A stretch of 64,000 nucleotides of DNA from Planctomycetes bacterium syqfu (GTDB lineage: Bacteria > Planctomycetota > Phycisphaerae > Phycisphaerales > Phycisphaeraceae), in assembly GCA_020974905.1 (NCBI GenBank), contig CP087563.1, forward strand, positions 6,944,001 to 7,008,000. The letters run 5' to 3'. The position numbers were made by a program, and so were the translations under genes. Shown one piece after another: positions 43,045 through 52,229 of this stretch. The notes beneath the pieces are model-generated. The model saw only the letters and a program-made list of their open reading frames with translations, did no database searches and was not told where the DNA came from. The first letter of the stretch is position 1. Each line of letters begins with the position of its first letter.

Positions 43045-43114
43045 ACACGTCACACGTCACACGTCACACGTCACACGTCACACGTCACACGTCACACGTC
43101 ACACGTCACACGTC
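43045..43114. repeat. Heptanucleotide array, ACACGTC x10
   Basis: Ten perfect consecutive copies of the 7-bp unit. It lies in the 380-bp spacer between the repetitive secreted protein and nrfA, which otherwise holds only two terminators. No spacers between units, so not CRISPR. Confidence 0.97.
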
Positions 43115-43205
43115 ACTTCTACAGACAACACAATAGCTGCGACACCACGTGTTGCAGTTGCTTCGTTGAAGCAAAGAAAGTCTCATTTCATCGCATGACG
43201 CTGTA

Positions 43206-43240
43206 ATAAAACAGGACACCGAAATCTATCCGGTGCCCTG
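43206..43240 (-). terminator. Terminator of nrfHA
   Basis: Minus-strand stem GGGCACCG / CGGTGTCC (one G-U) followed by TGTTTTATT, 34 nt past the nrfA stop. Confidence 0.75.
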
Positions 43241-43273
43241 CATCATGGTCGATTGAGTGCTGGTTAAAACGTC

Positions 43274-44764
43274 TTAATTCAAGGCTGCTTTGCTGACCTT
43301 AAATCCACCCAGCAGGTCCGGGCCTTCACCAGCAATAAATGCGTTGTTCAGTGCCTGTGCTTTTTCCTTGGTGGAGAAGTCAGGATACACAACCGGCTTG
43401 GTGTAGCCGTAGGTTGCCAAAAGTCGTGTGGCTTCGACACGGGCTTCCTGTGCCTTTTCGACGGCCTTGGCAAGGACACGCAGACATTCCTGCGGACTGT
43501 GGAAACCCATGCCGTTGTTGGCAGCAACGTAGTCCCAGTTCATCTGTGCCGTGCGGACCAGGCTGCGAATCGGTTTGAGTTGTTCATCGGTCGCACCAAC
43601 CTGCATGCAGGCTGCAATGTCAAAGTGTGCATAGGCAATGGCACGTTCGGCACGCTTGCGGCCTTCGTCGTTCTTGTCCTGAATGCCAATCACGCGATTG
43701 CGCGTTTCCTCTTCACTCCAACGGTGACACACGGCACAGGAGTTGGCGATGTTCAGCAGCGGACTTTGCAGATGGTGATCCGAATACTTGGCGCCACCTT
43801 CGGTGCGGTAGGGCATATGGCAATCAGCACAGGAGACACCGCGGAAGGCATGCACGCCTGTGGAGTACACTTCATAGTCGGGGTGCTGCATTTTGATCAT
43901 CGGCGTCTTGCTGATGGCATGCGTCCAGTCCTTAAAGTCGCGTTCGTTGTAGTATTTTTCCATCGCTTCAGGCGTCATGCCGTCATCCCAGGGGAAGGTC
44001 AGGTATTTACCTTTACCTTTGAAGTAGTATTCGACGTGACATTGGGCGCAGACGAGGGTCCGCATTTCCTGGTGGCTGACTTTGTTGACGTCTTTACCCT
44101 GACGTTCAAAGGCTTCGATCAAGGCAGGGCGGGAAACACGCAGTTTCATGGTGTCCGGATCGTGACAGTCCAGACAGCCGATGGCATGGGTGATTTCTTC
44201 GGTGAAGTCATTCCACTTGTGAGAATAGAATTCGCCAGCCCCCTTGAGTGCCAATTCCTGGAGGGATTTGTCATCAGGGTTGTCGACTTTCTTTTTGCCG
44301 AACTCCGCCATCAGACGTGGGACGTCAGGGGATTTACAACTCCAACAGGTGGCCGGGAGCTTGCCGTTGTTGCGACCTGTTTCTGTGACATCTTCAACTG
44401 CATAGGTGTGTCCACGTGCCTGCAGGTAGTCTTTGGCAAAACCGTAACCCGAAAACAGGATCACGTTGGCAGGTGTTTCCGCCAGGTAATCACGGGGGAC
44501 GGAGCCGCCGTACTTGGTCATGGTCTTGTCATCATCCATCTCGCGATAGGAGGCATGCTGACGGGGCCAGTTTTCCGCCCATTTACTGCTGTCGGTTTCG
44601 AACTTGTCGATTTCGACCATCGGCCGACGGATACGGGCTTCATCGCGACGCTCCATGATGGAGGCAAAGAGCATCCCCAGGCCGAACACCGCAGCCACGG
44701 TCAACAGAAACAAAAACCAACCCATCACAGGTTTGGAGCCGGATTGTTGTGGGGCGTCATTCAT
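43274..44764 (-). CDS. nrfA: Ammonia-forming cytochrome c nitrite reductase NrfA
   Basis: Reduces nitrite to ammonium with six electrons in the periplasm. 496 residues, five haem sites: the catalytic Cys-Trp-Ser-Cys-Lys haem (LPATCWSCKSPD) and four CxxCH (GCLDCH, VCAQCH, SCADCH, SCAVCH). Active-site residues are visible in CAQCHVEYYF and MIKMQHPDYEVYSTGVH. The N-terminus keeps a hydrophobic helix (about 15-37) followed by MERRDEARIRRP, more like an uncleaved anchor than a classical signal peptide. Its start overlaps the nrfH stop by 4 nt. Regulation is likely through the FNR-type box at 45488-45501. Confidence 0.97.
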   Translation of the reverse strand: MNDAPQQSGSKPVMGWFLFLLTVAAVFGLGMLFASIMERRDEARIRRPMVEIDKFETDSSKWAENWPRQHASYREMDDDKTMTKYGGSVPRDYLAETPANVILFSGYGFAKDYLQARGHTYAVEDVTETGRNNGKLPATCWSCKSPDVPRLMAEFGKKKVDNPDDKSLQELALKGAGEFYSHKWNDFTEEITHAIGCLDCHDPDTMKLRVSRPALIEAFERQGKDVNKVSHQEMRTLVCAQCHVEYYFKGKGKYLTFPWDDGMTPEAMEKYYNERDFKDWTHAISKTPMIKMQHPDYEVYSTGVHAFRGVSCADCHMPYRTEGGAKYSDHHLQSPLLNIANSCAVCHRWSEEETRNRVIGIQDKNDEGRKRAERAIAYAHFDIAACMQVGATDEQLKPIRSLVRTAQMNWDYVAANNGMGFHSPQECLRVLAKAVEKAQEARVEATRLLATYGYTKPVVYPDFSTKEKAQALNNAFIAGEGPDLLGGFKVSKAALN

Positions 44765-45387
44765 TTTTTGGATTCCTCTTGATTGGGGCGGACGGGGCGA
44801 CCGTCAATACTCGGCGAAGCTTTGGGACTGGAAGTAACAGATGGTAAATCAGGCACATTCACACGCGGGGTGGCCGTCAGACTGTGAACGCGACCATGCG
44901 GGACTTCACGGTGACAATCCCAGCAGCGGTGATCCGTTTTGACTGGTGTAGCCAGGTGAATCTCGTCAACCTGATTTTGATGACAACGGCGACAGTTGGC
45001 TTCGACCACGGGGATCGCACCCTTGGACAGACGGATGACCTGCGGTTCCTGACGCGTGGTGAAAATGTAGGAGTGATACAAACCGTCCCGAGCTTTGAAG
45101 GCCATCTTGCTCACAGGGTTGTCATGGGGAACGTGACAGTCATTGCAATTGGTCACGTTGGCATGACTGGACTTCTGCCAGGACTCATACTCGGCATTCA
45201 TCACATGACAATTGATGCACGTCTCAGGCGAGTCGCTCAGATAGGACGTGGCTCGTGAAACCTGCGCCACCACACCAGCCATCCCCACGGCAATCCCAAG
45301 CATGATCCAGCAGGGGACACGCCAGGCGGGTGAAACAAAATTCAGAGTCAGAATGGAACGGAAGCACGAAGGCTTTTTTTGACTCAT
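44761..45387 (-). CDS. nrfH: Membrane tetrahaem quinol dehydrogenase NrfH
   Basis: Passes electrons from menaquinol to NrfA. NapC/NirT family: one N-terminal transmembrane helix (about 25-48, WIMLGIAVGMAGVVAQVS), then four haem motifs CINCHVM (with the distal Met typical of NrfH haem 1), CNDCHVPH, CRRCHQ and CWDCHREVPHG. 208 residues, longer than the usual 150-180 because of a Pro/Ser-rich tail (about 170-208) of unknown role. ATG at 45387 chosen with GGGG 6-9 nt upstream; a TTG two codons earlier is possible. Gene order nrfH-nrfA is the common two-gene form. Confidence 0.95.
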   Translation of the reverse strand: MSQKKPSCFRSILTLNFVSPAWRVPCWIMLGIAVGMAGVVAQVSRATSYLSDSPETCINCHVMNAEYESWQKSSHANVTNCNDCHVPHDNPVSKMAFKARDGLYHSYIFTTRQEPQVIRLSKGAIPVVEANCRRCHQNQVDEIHLATPVKTDHRCWDCHREVPHGRVHSLTATPRVNVPDLPSVTSSPKASPSIDGRPVRPNQEESKK

Positions 45388-45466
45388 ATTCAACCCCTAC
45401 GGCGATGAGGGTAGTCGAAAGGTGCGCGACCCGGTGTCGATGCATCCTTGCACGACCATAGTCTGA

Positions 45467-45487
45467 GGTATTCTTGCTCCGAATACC
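45467..45487. promoter_or_regulatory. Palindrome next to the FNR-type box, nrfHA promoter
   Basis: GGTATTC-N7-GAATACC, perfect 7-bp arms, immediately abutting the FNR-type box on the nrfH side. It probably overlaps the core promoter, so it could be a repressor or response-regulator site. Confidence 0.55.
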
Positions 45488-45501
45488 TTGATCTACATCA
45501 A
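45488..45501. promoter_or_regulatory. FNR/CRP-family binding site upstream of nrfHA
   Basis: TTGATCTACATCAA matches the FNR consensus TTGAT-N4-ATCAA exactly. It is centred about 107 bp before the nrfH ATG and would give oxygen-responsive activation of nitrite reduction. The rest of the 470-bp region 45388-45857 is AT-rich with a weak AAAAGACT/AGTCTTTT hairpin at 45608-45631. Confidence 0.75.
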
Positions 45502-45857
45502 AGTTTACGACAATAAATTTGGACTTCAAGACATAAAGACAAAAATGTAACTCAAATTCAAAAATTAACCTGATAGATCATAAACCATTATTAATATTGG
45601 CTTAGAAAAAAGACTTTTTGTTGAGTCTTTTGATTTGTGCTTATCCGTTGTGTCACGAAATGACCTGTTTTTAGGCAGTGTATGGGGGCAGGTTGAGTAT
45701 GCTGTTCGGGATTATCAGGTATATCTCAAGTGGATTGAAAGTGACTGCAAGACAGTGATTGGGTAGGGGCAAAAACGCTGTCACCTTGCTCAAAACGCTG
45801 AAGGCTGGTAATCTGCCCTGCTTTTGAAAATGATCAAATTTTCCCGGAGATGGATTG

Positions 45858-46946
45858 ATGGAAGCTGGTATCGTCGGACTGCCCAATGTTGGTAAGAGTA
45901 CGCTGTTTAATGCCCTGACTGCTGCGGGGATTCCCAGTGAGAATTATCCGTTCTGCACCATCGAGCCCAACGTCGGCGTGGTGAGTGTGCCGGATGATCG
46001 GTTAGCGCGCATCAATTCACATATGCCGACCGAAAAAGTCATCCCCGCGATTCTCCAGATCGTCGACATCGCCGGCCTGGTCCGCGGTGCCTCTCAGGGG
46101 GAAGGGCTTGGCAACAAGTTTCTGTCTCACATCCGTAATGTCGATGCCATCATGCACGTGGTCCGCTGCTTTGAAGACGGCGATGTGACCCATGTCGACG
46201 GCGGCGTTGATCCGATTCGTGATATTGAAACCATCGACACCGAACTGATTCTTTCCGACTTGGTGCAGGCTGAAGGGGCATTGGAAAAAGCACGCCGCAC
46301 CGCCAAGAGTGGTGACAAGGATGCCAAGGCGCGCGTGGCTTTGCTCGAAAAAATCGTCCCGCGTCTGAACGACACCATGCCGATCCGTGGCATGGAGTTC
46401 ACCCCCGACGAAATCAAGATGATCAAAAGCTTCGGCTTCATCACCGCCAAGCGCGTGCTCTACATTGCCAATGTCGATGAGAGTGATCTGCAAGGTGAAG
46501 GTCCGTTGGTGCAGGTCGTTCGTGATCGCGCCAAAGCCGAAGATGGCGAAGTCGTCCCGGTCTGTGCCAAGCTTGAAAGTGAATTGGCCGAACTCGATGC
46601 AGAAGACCAACAGGAACTGCTTGAAAGTGTCGGCCTGACGGAACCTGCCTTGTCCGTATTGGCTCGTGCGGCTTACAAGCTGCTTGGTTTGCAAAGTTAC
46701 TTCACTGCCGGTCCCAAGGAAATCCGAGCCTGGACCATTCCGATTGGTGCAACCGGTCCCCAAGCAGCCGGTGTGATACATACGGACTTTGAACGCGGCT
46801 ACATTCGTGCCGAAGTTTACAGCGTCGATGACCTGGATCAATACAAGACCGAAGCCGCCATCCGTGCAGCTGGTAAACTCCGAACCGAAGGTAAGGATTA
46901 CATCATGCAGGACAGCGATGTAGTGCACTTCCTGTTCAACACTTGA
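45858..46946 (+). CDS. ychF: Ribosome-associated ATPase/GTPase YchF
   Basis: 362 residues, standard length, with the Obg-family G domain: G1 [14 protein letters not shown], the switch [18 protein letters not shown]3 [17 protein letters not shown], and an NVDE-type G4 (IANVDES) that in this family favours ATP. A coiled-coil insertion and the C-terminal TGS domain ([31 protein letters not shown]) follow. The ATG at 45858 has GGAGA 7 nt upstream; the in-frame TTG at 45855 is less likely. Monocistronic with its own terminator. Confidence 0.97.
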   Translation: MEAGIVGLPNVGKSTLFNALTAAGIPSENYPFCTIEPNVGVVSVPDDRLARINSHMPTEKVIPAILQIVDIAGLVRGASQGEGLGNKFLSHIRNVDAIMHVVRCFEDGDVTHVDGGVDPIRDIETIDTELILSDLVQAEGALEKARRTAKSGDKDAKARVALLEKIVPRLNDTMPIRGMEFTPDEIKMIKSFGFITAKRVLYIANVDESDLQGEGPLVQVVRDRAKAEDGEVVPVCAKLESELAELDAEDQQELLESVGLTEPALSVLARAAYKLLGLQSYFTAGPKEIRAWTIPIGATGPQAAGVIHTDFERGYIRAEVYSVDDLDQYKTEAAIRAAGKLRTEGKDYIMQDSDVVHFLFNT

Positions 46947-47005
46947 TCCAATGATCAAACAATCCATCCTGGACGATTAATCCTTTAGTGTCCGGTAAGA
47001 AACGA

Positions 47006-47043
47006 AACACTGCATGCGATCCGTCATGCAGTGTTGTTTTTTA
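47006..47043 (+). terminator. Terminator of ychF
   Basis: AACACTGCATG / CATGCAGTGTT stem (11 bp) followed by a T run. Confidence 0.9.
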
Positions 47044-47218
47044 TAAGTATTACCTATCAATTCTTACAGAAATGTTTTGTGGTAATCGCAGTTCCGTATT
47101 AACCAGCAATGTCAATTTTCCGATGAACCTTAAATAACTATTCAGCTTCATGGGTCATTTTTCTACGTTACCTCGTTGATCTGAAATGACACAGAAGACT
47201 TTTGCTTGGAGCACGGCA

Positions 47219-48979
47219 ATGACGATTCGTACGAGACTTTACAGCGTGGGTGGTGTTTGTCTTTTGGGCGTGACAGGGATTTTGGTCCTGAGCCTGATCG
47301 GCTTAAGCAATCTCAGCAAGACCACCAACACGGTTGTTAACGACCAGTTCGTGCCATTGGTCGAGGTGGACTTTGTTGATGTAACTGAGCATAGCTCAGG
47401 GATTGAGTTAATTCTCAATGCCGACCGCGATGCATACCAGGCGATTCTCGCTGAGAAGCGTGCAATCATGGCACTTGATCACAATGATGCCAAGACCGTC
47501 ATCAAGTCTTTGGAAAGTTACAAGGAAAACTCAGCCCAGGTCATTGATCGTATTACCAAGGCATGCCCTGAAGATCACAAGGAAACCTACAGCCTGTTCC
47601 AGAAGTTCAAGGGCGAATATCAGGCATGGCAAAAGGCATCTGGCCAAGTGATGGCGTTGTGTCAGCAATTTATCAAACTCAGTGAGCAAAATGCTGATCA
47701 AAACGAGTTAAACGAGATCGCCAAGCAAGCCAAAGAGTTGAGCATGACGCAAACCAAAGTCACCTTCGACACGATGCGTGACACGATTGATCAAATCTGT
47801 GGTGTTAACGAAAAAGAATTAAACAAGAGTAAGCAAGCGATGCATGACCGCAAGGAAAAGACGCTGGCCATTGCCGGTGAGCTTGATCAAGACGTTCGTC
47901 ATCAGCGTGCGGTTCAAATTGCAATTGGCGTTGCTATCTCTGCAGTAATTTTCGTGCTGCTGACCTACATGATTCGTCTGATCCTTCGCCGTATCCAGGC
48001 CATTGCACAGCGTGCTGAACAGTTGGCACACGGTGATGGAGATCTGACTCAGCGTCTTGAAGAAACCAATGACGAAATCGGCAAAGCTGCCAAATGGTTC
48101 AATGCCTTTATCCAAACGGTGCATGACACCATTGAGCAAGTCGCTGCAACGTCGCAGTTGGTTCTTGCTGCCTCTGACGACATTGCACGCATCAGTGGTC
48201 AGATGTCCCAAGCCAATGAATCTCAAGCCACGCAGGTCACTTCCATCGCAGCCGCAGTCGAAGAAATGAGCCAGTCCGTCGCACAGGCCTCGCAACAGAG
48301 TGCCGAAGCAGCAGAACGTGCTCAAAAGAGTGGTGAAGTCGCCACCGAAGGCGGTCAGGTGGTTGAACAGACCATCGCCGGTATGAGCAATATCCAGGAA
48401 TCCGTCACCGTCTCCAGTCACAGTGTCGAAGCACTGGGTAAACGCAGCGAGCAGATCGGGCAGGTGATTCAGGTGATTAACGACATCGCCGATCAGACCA
48501 ACCTGTTGGCACTCAATGCTGCCATCGAAGCCGCCCGTGCCGGTGAACATGGTCGTGGCTTTGCCGTTGTGGCCGATGAAGTCCGCAAGCTTGCAGACCG
48601 CACCACCAAGGCAACCGGTGAAATCGCAGGTTCCATCGAAGCCATCCAGACCGAAACCTTCCACGCTGTGGAACAGATGAAGGGCGTCTCCGGCGAAGTG
48701 GAACAGGGCGTTGAACGTTCGACCACAGCAGGGACAAGTCTTGAACAGATCGTTGCAAGCACCCAGCATGTTGCCAAGATGATTCAGTCCATCGCTGCAT
48801 CATCCGAAGAACAGGCCCGCGCCACCGAGCAGGTTGCATGCAGCCTGGACACCATTCGTAATCTCAGTACGCAGACCAGCCGCGATTCAGCGGAAGCCTC
48901 GGAAACCGCACAGACACTCATTCAGCGTGCCAACGAATTGCAGAGTCGTATCAGCAAATTCAAACTGGCAGCCGCCTGA
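47219..48979 (+). CDS. Methyl-accepting chemotaxis protein
   Basis: 586 residues from the ATG at 47219, which has GGAG 7 nt upstream; the longer start at 47186 lacks a site. Two transmembrane helices (about 8-28 and 235-257) bracket a helical ligand-binding domain of about 200 residues (4HB-like). HAMP follows (about 258-310, [18 protein letters not shown]), then the cytoplasmic signalling domain with the hairpin-tip motif [42 protein letters not shown] (spelled here only to show its order: [19 protein letters not shown] core). A Glu/Gln-rich methylation helix flanks it. No che genes nearby, so an orphan receptor. Confidence 0.94.
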   Translation: MTIRTRLYSVGGVCLLGVTGILVLSLIGLSNLSKTTNTVVNDQFVPLVEVDFVDVTEHSSGIELILNADRDAYQAILAEKRAIMALDHNDAKTVIKSLESYKENSAQVIDRITKACPEDHKETYSLFQKFKGEYQAWQKASGQVMALCQQFIKLSEQNADQNELNEIAKQAKELSMTQTKVTFDTMRDTIDQICGVNEKELNKSKQAMHDRKEKTLAIAGELDQDVRHQRAVQIAIGVAISAVIFVLLTYMIRLILRRIQAIAQRAEQLAHGDGDLTQRLEETNDEIGKAAKWFNAFIQTVHDTIEQVAATSQLVLAASDDIARISGQMSQANESQATQVTSIAAAVEEMSQSVAQASQQSAEAAERAQKSGEVATEGGQVVEQTIAGMSNIQESVTVSSHSVEALGKRSEQIGQVIQVINDIADQTNLLALNAAIEAARAGEHGRGFAVVADEVRKLADRTTKATGEIAGSIEAIQTETFHAVEQMKGVSGEVEQGVERSTTAGTSLEQIVASTQHVAKMIQSIAASSEEQARATEQVACSLDTIRNLSTQTSRDSAEASETAQTLIQRANELQSRISKFKLAAA

Positions 48980-49002
48980 TCAAACCAACCAACCATGCAA
49001 TG

Positions 49003-49037
49003 AAAAACCGCAGCGATTGAACCGCTGCGGTTTTTTT
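49003..49037 (+). terminator. Terminator of the chemoreceptor gene
   Basis: AAACCGCAGCG / CGCTGCGGTTT stem followed by T7. Confidence 0.9.
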
Positions 49038-49072
49038 ATGGTCGATTTACTGCTCAATGATTGTGTTTCAAG

Positions 49073-49132
49073 ACCCGACCAAGATGACCGAGCGATATGT
49101 ATATAGCCGAGCCATCTTGGCTCGGTTGCCTT
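49073..49132. repeat. Repeat family D, two opposed copies
   Basis: GACCAAGATGACCGAGCGAT (left) and, on the other strand, CAACCGAGCCAAGATGGCTC followed by GGCTATAT (right). These match 40204-40235 and make a long hairpin between the chemoreceptor and aminotransferase genes. Confidence 0.7.
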
Positions 49133-49167
49133 GAAACGACACCCATCAAACGATGTGTGATGGATGT

Positions 49168-50349
49168 TTAGCTGGCTTCCTTCTGCATCAACAACTGTTC
49201 ACGCTGAAGCATGACATGCAAAGTATGCGTCGCCAGTTCGACATGGGTTTCATCCATGCGATTGAAAAATGGCAAGGCGACCGTCCGCTGACTCATGGAT
49301 TCGGCGATCGGCAGCATGCCTTTGTCATAGCCGAACCGCTGCTTGTAGAACGGTTGGAGATGGATGCACGGGAAGTAGTTGGCTGCCCCGACATCATGTC
49401 GACGCAGGCCTTGCACAACGCGGTCGCGTTCGGTTTGGCCATAAAGGTCTGAAAGTCGGACGACGAAAACAAACCAGCTGCGCGATTCATTGTCGTGGAG
49501 ATTGGGCAGGATCAGGTCCTTGAAGCCCATCAACCGTTTGAAGTACATCTGGGCAACATTGCGGCGGGTTTCGAGAATCTCGTCCAGGCGTTCCATCTGG
49601 GAAATCCCCAACGCGCAGTTGATCTCGCTGAGTCGGTAGTTGTAACCGAGTCTGGAATGCGCCAGCCAACTGCCAGCTTGCGTGTTGCATCCCGGATCAT
49701 GCAGGCTCATGTCGTCACGGCCCTGGTTCCGCAGTGACATGCACATGTCTGCAAGCTTGTCATCGTCGGTGACAATCATGCCCCCTTCACCCGTGGTGAT
49801 CTGCTTGTTGGGATAAAAGCCAAAGACCGCAGCCCGACCGAATGAGCCGACAGGGCGATCCTTGTAAACACCGCCAAGTCCTTCGCAGGCATCTTCAATC
49901 AAGGGGATTTCGTGAGCACCAGCAATCTGTGCAAGACGATCCATGTGTGTCGGATCACCAAAAACCTCCACGCCGATGATGGCTTTGGTCTTGGCGGTGA
50001 TGGCAGCTTCGACCTTGGTCGGGTCCATGTTCATGCTGCGTGGATCAATGTCCACGAACACCGGCTTGGCGCCGACCATCAAAATACAGTTGGCTGAAGC
50101 GATGAAGGAAAACGGCGTGGTGATCACTTCATCACCCGGGCCGATGTCCAAGGCACGCAGAACCAGGTGCAGGCCGGAGGTCCCGCTGTTGATGGCAACA
50201 CCGCGGCGGCGGCTGGCGCGTTCAGCGACCATTTCTTCAAATCGACTTTGACGCGGGCCGATACTCAATCGACCGGATCGCAGCGTTGCGACCACCGCTT
50301 GGATGTCTTTTTCAGTGATATCAGGTTGACTGAGGGGAATACCTGTCAT
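49168..50349 (-). CDS. DegT/DnrJ/EryC1/StrS-family sugar aminotransferase
   Basis: 393 residues, fold-type I PLP enzyme acting on nucleotide keto-sugars. Visible: SGTSGLHLVLRALDIGPGDEVITTPFSFIAS, the EDACEGLGG motif (Asp contacting the PLP ring nitrogen), and the Schiff-base Lys in FGFYPNKQITTGEGGMIVTDD. The C-terminal SWFVFVVRL and NYFPCIHLQPFYKQRFGY are typical. AGGAAG 6 nt before the ATG. No other sugar-nucleotide genes are next to it, so the product (LPS, capsule or glycan sugar) is unknown. Confidence 0.93.
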   Translation of the reverse strand: MTGIPLSQPDITEKDIQAVVATLRSGRLSIGPRQSRFEEMVAERASRRRGVAINSGTSGLHLVLRALDIGPGDEVITTPFSFIASANCILMVGAKPVFVDIDPRSMNMDPTKVEAAITAKTKAIIGVEVFGDPTHMDRLAQIAGAHEIPLIEDACEGLGGVYKDRPVGSFGRAAVFGFYPNKQITTGEGGMIVTDDDKLADMCMSLRNQGRDDMSLHDPGCNTQAGSWLAHSRLGYNYRLSEINCALGISQMERLDEILETRRNVAQMYFKRLMGFKDLILPNLHDNESRSWFVFVVRLSDLYGQTERDRVVQGLRRHDVGAANYFPCIHLQPFYKQRFGYDKGMLPIAESMSQRTVALPFFNRMDETHVELATHTLHVMLQREQLLMQKEAS

Positions 50350-50460
50350 GGCAACTTCCTTGTACGTTTGACAGAGAGATGGATCAGCTTTTCAGGCCAA
50401 GGCATGTCAATGCATGCGAGATATCGTTTGTCTCCTGTTGGCGTCGATCTCTTTGTGACT

Positions 50461-51975
50461 TTACTGATTCAATACGCGTGTCAATGCCTGGGCAACCTGT
50501 CCGGTTTGCTTGAGATAAGCCCAGCCTGCCTGGATGCGAATTGATTCATCGTTAATCCCACCGCCGCGAACCATCAGCGACAGATCGTGTAATTGATTGC
50601 GTGTCAGAACCACACCCCGTTTGGCTTTGATCAACAGCAGCATCTGTTTGCTGCGCGTGTCATTGAGCCCCGTAATGGCGTTGGCAAGATCAAGCACGAT
50701 GGGGGCATCGGTACGGATCATGGCCAGCAGAATGCCATGGATCAGCAGTTGATCGGTTTGATCATTGGTAAACACCGGCAAGAGCATCGCCGACGCCTTG
50801 TCCGGGAACTGTTCCATGATCGTCTGGGCAGCAGCAATGGCATCCTGGAGAATGTAGGGCTTGCTGCGACGGTCCGCATTTTTGTAACCGTAGATCAATG
50901 ACAGCAAAATGGCCTGTGCGTCTTCCGGGGATGCCTGCGTTTGAGCATAAAGCAGCGCCCATGCCGTCGCCATGCTGTGTGGGTTTTTCATGCCCACCAG
51001 GTTGATCACGTTTTCTGAGATGTTCTGTTTGGATGCAATGGCTTTGCCTGCATGCCCGAGCTTTTGCAACAGTTCGTAGTCTTCAGCAATGAGCGTATCA
51101 AACAGACTCGGTGCCAAAACCGTGGCTTCGCGAACCACGCGCAAGGCAAGGCGAGTCTTCTGCGCCAGGTCATCATTCTGATTGTAAAACTCCAGCCACA
51201 CGGCTTGGGCTTCAGGAACCTTTAGCCGCATCGCAGCCTTGAGTCCCAGTAGACGCAGAGAGCGTGATGCGTTGGTGTCTTTGGCGACATCCAATGCCCA
51301 TGGCCCCATGATATCGATGTTGTATCGAATCGCAGAGAGAAGCAAAATCGACCGCACGCTGTCTTGCGTCGGATCATCCGTGCGATGCAGCGTATTGAGT
51401 TTTTCCAAGGCGCCGGGTGTGTTTCGCCAGACTTGAAGCAGTCGGGCGAAACTGGCTTGATCGAGTTTGTCGGAGTTGGCAGCGTCCTCAAGAATCTGTG
51501 GCTTGTCGAACGTCCCGCGACTGATCTGATGGGCCGCCACAAGCAACCGGGCAGCAATATCAAGACCAGGCCAGTTGATCAATTGGTTGGCTTCCTCATC
51601 CGAAAGCAGGCCACTGTCAATGGCAGCGGCGATGACCTGAATCTGCACCGTGGACTGATCAATGCTGGCGATCCGCAGCAGGTCCAGTTTCTTCTCCGGT
51701 TGACATTCGGCCAAACCGAGTATGCCATGGATTTTCAGGATCGGGTGCGGGTACCGGGCCAACTCTTCAAACAGGGGGGCCAACTGCGGATCTTTGAGTT
51801 GACGCAACGATTTGAGCAAAGGAATTTCCCGTCCCTTGTACTGCTCTTTCATCGCGGAGTGCAGCAGGTAGATGGCCGAGTTGGTCGTCAATTCGCGTTC
51901 GTCAGCAGCGCTTGCCAAGGTCGGCAAGAACATGCTCAGAATCAGGATCAGGCAGAATTTTGGCGTGGACTTCAT
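50461..51975 (-). CDS. Secreted HEAT-like helical repeat protein
   Basis: About 504 residues from the ATG at 51975, which opens a signal peptide (MKSTPKFCLILILSMFLPTLASA). The mature protein is almost entirely alpha-helical, with weak HEAT-like periodicity (HPILKIHGILGLAE, VQIQVIAAAIDSGLL, SLRLLGLKAAMRL). No catalytic motif. Second secreted HEAT-type protein in the window (also 17921-18925). Separated from the aminotransferase by 111 bp on the same strand. Confidence 0.7.
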   Translation of the reverse strand: MKSTPKFCLILILSMFLPTLASAADERELTTNSAIYLLHSAMKEQYKGREIPLLKSLRQLKDPQLAPLFEELARYPHPILKIHGILGLAECQPEKKLDLLRIASIDQSTVQIQVIAAAIDSGLLSDEEANQLINWPGLDIAARLLVAAHQISRGTFDKPQILEDAANSDKLDQASFARLLQVWRNTPGALEKLNTLHRTDDPTQDSVRSILLLSAIRYNIDIMGPWALDVAKDTNASRSLRLLGLKAAMRLKVPEAQAVWLEFYNQNDDLAQKTRLALRVVREATVLAPSLFDTLIAEDYELLQKLGHAGKAIASKQNISENVINLVGMKNPHSMATAWALLYAQTQASPEDAQAILLSLIYGYKNADRRSKPYILQDAIAAAQTIMEQFPDKASAMLLPVFTNDQTDQLLIHGILLAMIRTDAPIVLDLANAITGLNDTRSKQMLLLIKAKRGVVLTRNQLHDLSLMVRGGGINDESIRIQAGWAYLKQTGQVAQALTRVLNQ

Positions 51976-52163
51976 AGTCAATAGTTTAGCATTATTTGGG
52001 TTGGTTCGTGTCTGGTTTATCGGCAATTAACCTGTGATGAGCGTATCTTTCGCAGACTTTGCTGCTCTTACGGTATCTTGTTTTGCCACGGTCATTGCCC
52101 AGAGCCCTTACTCGGGTTCTGATTCATACCCCGCAATCGGCGGATGGTTGCCTGGCTTCGCTG

Positions 52164-52192
52164 TTGACCTTGAGGCTGGTTTAGGTCACAAT
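52164..52192 (+). promoter_or_regulatory. Candidate hisCB promoter
   Basis: TTGACC, a 17-bp spacer and CACAAT, 38 nt before the hisC ATG. Confidence 0.5.
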
Positions 52193-52229
52193 TTCAGGCT
52201 TGCGTTAATTTTGATACGAGAAGAACACC

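Noticed and set aside
43045-43114. Possible CRISPR array
   Set aside because: The 7-bp unit repeats without any spacers, and there are no cas genes nearby.
43499-44782. Long plus-strand open frame (427 codons) over nrfA
   Set aside because: Antisense to five verified haem motifs of NrfA; it is a by-product of codon bias.
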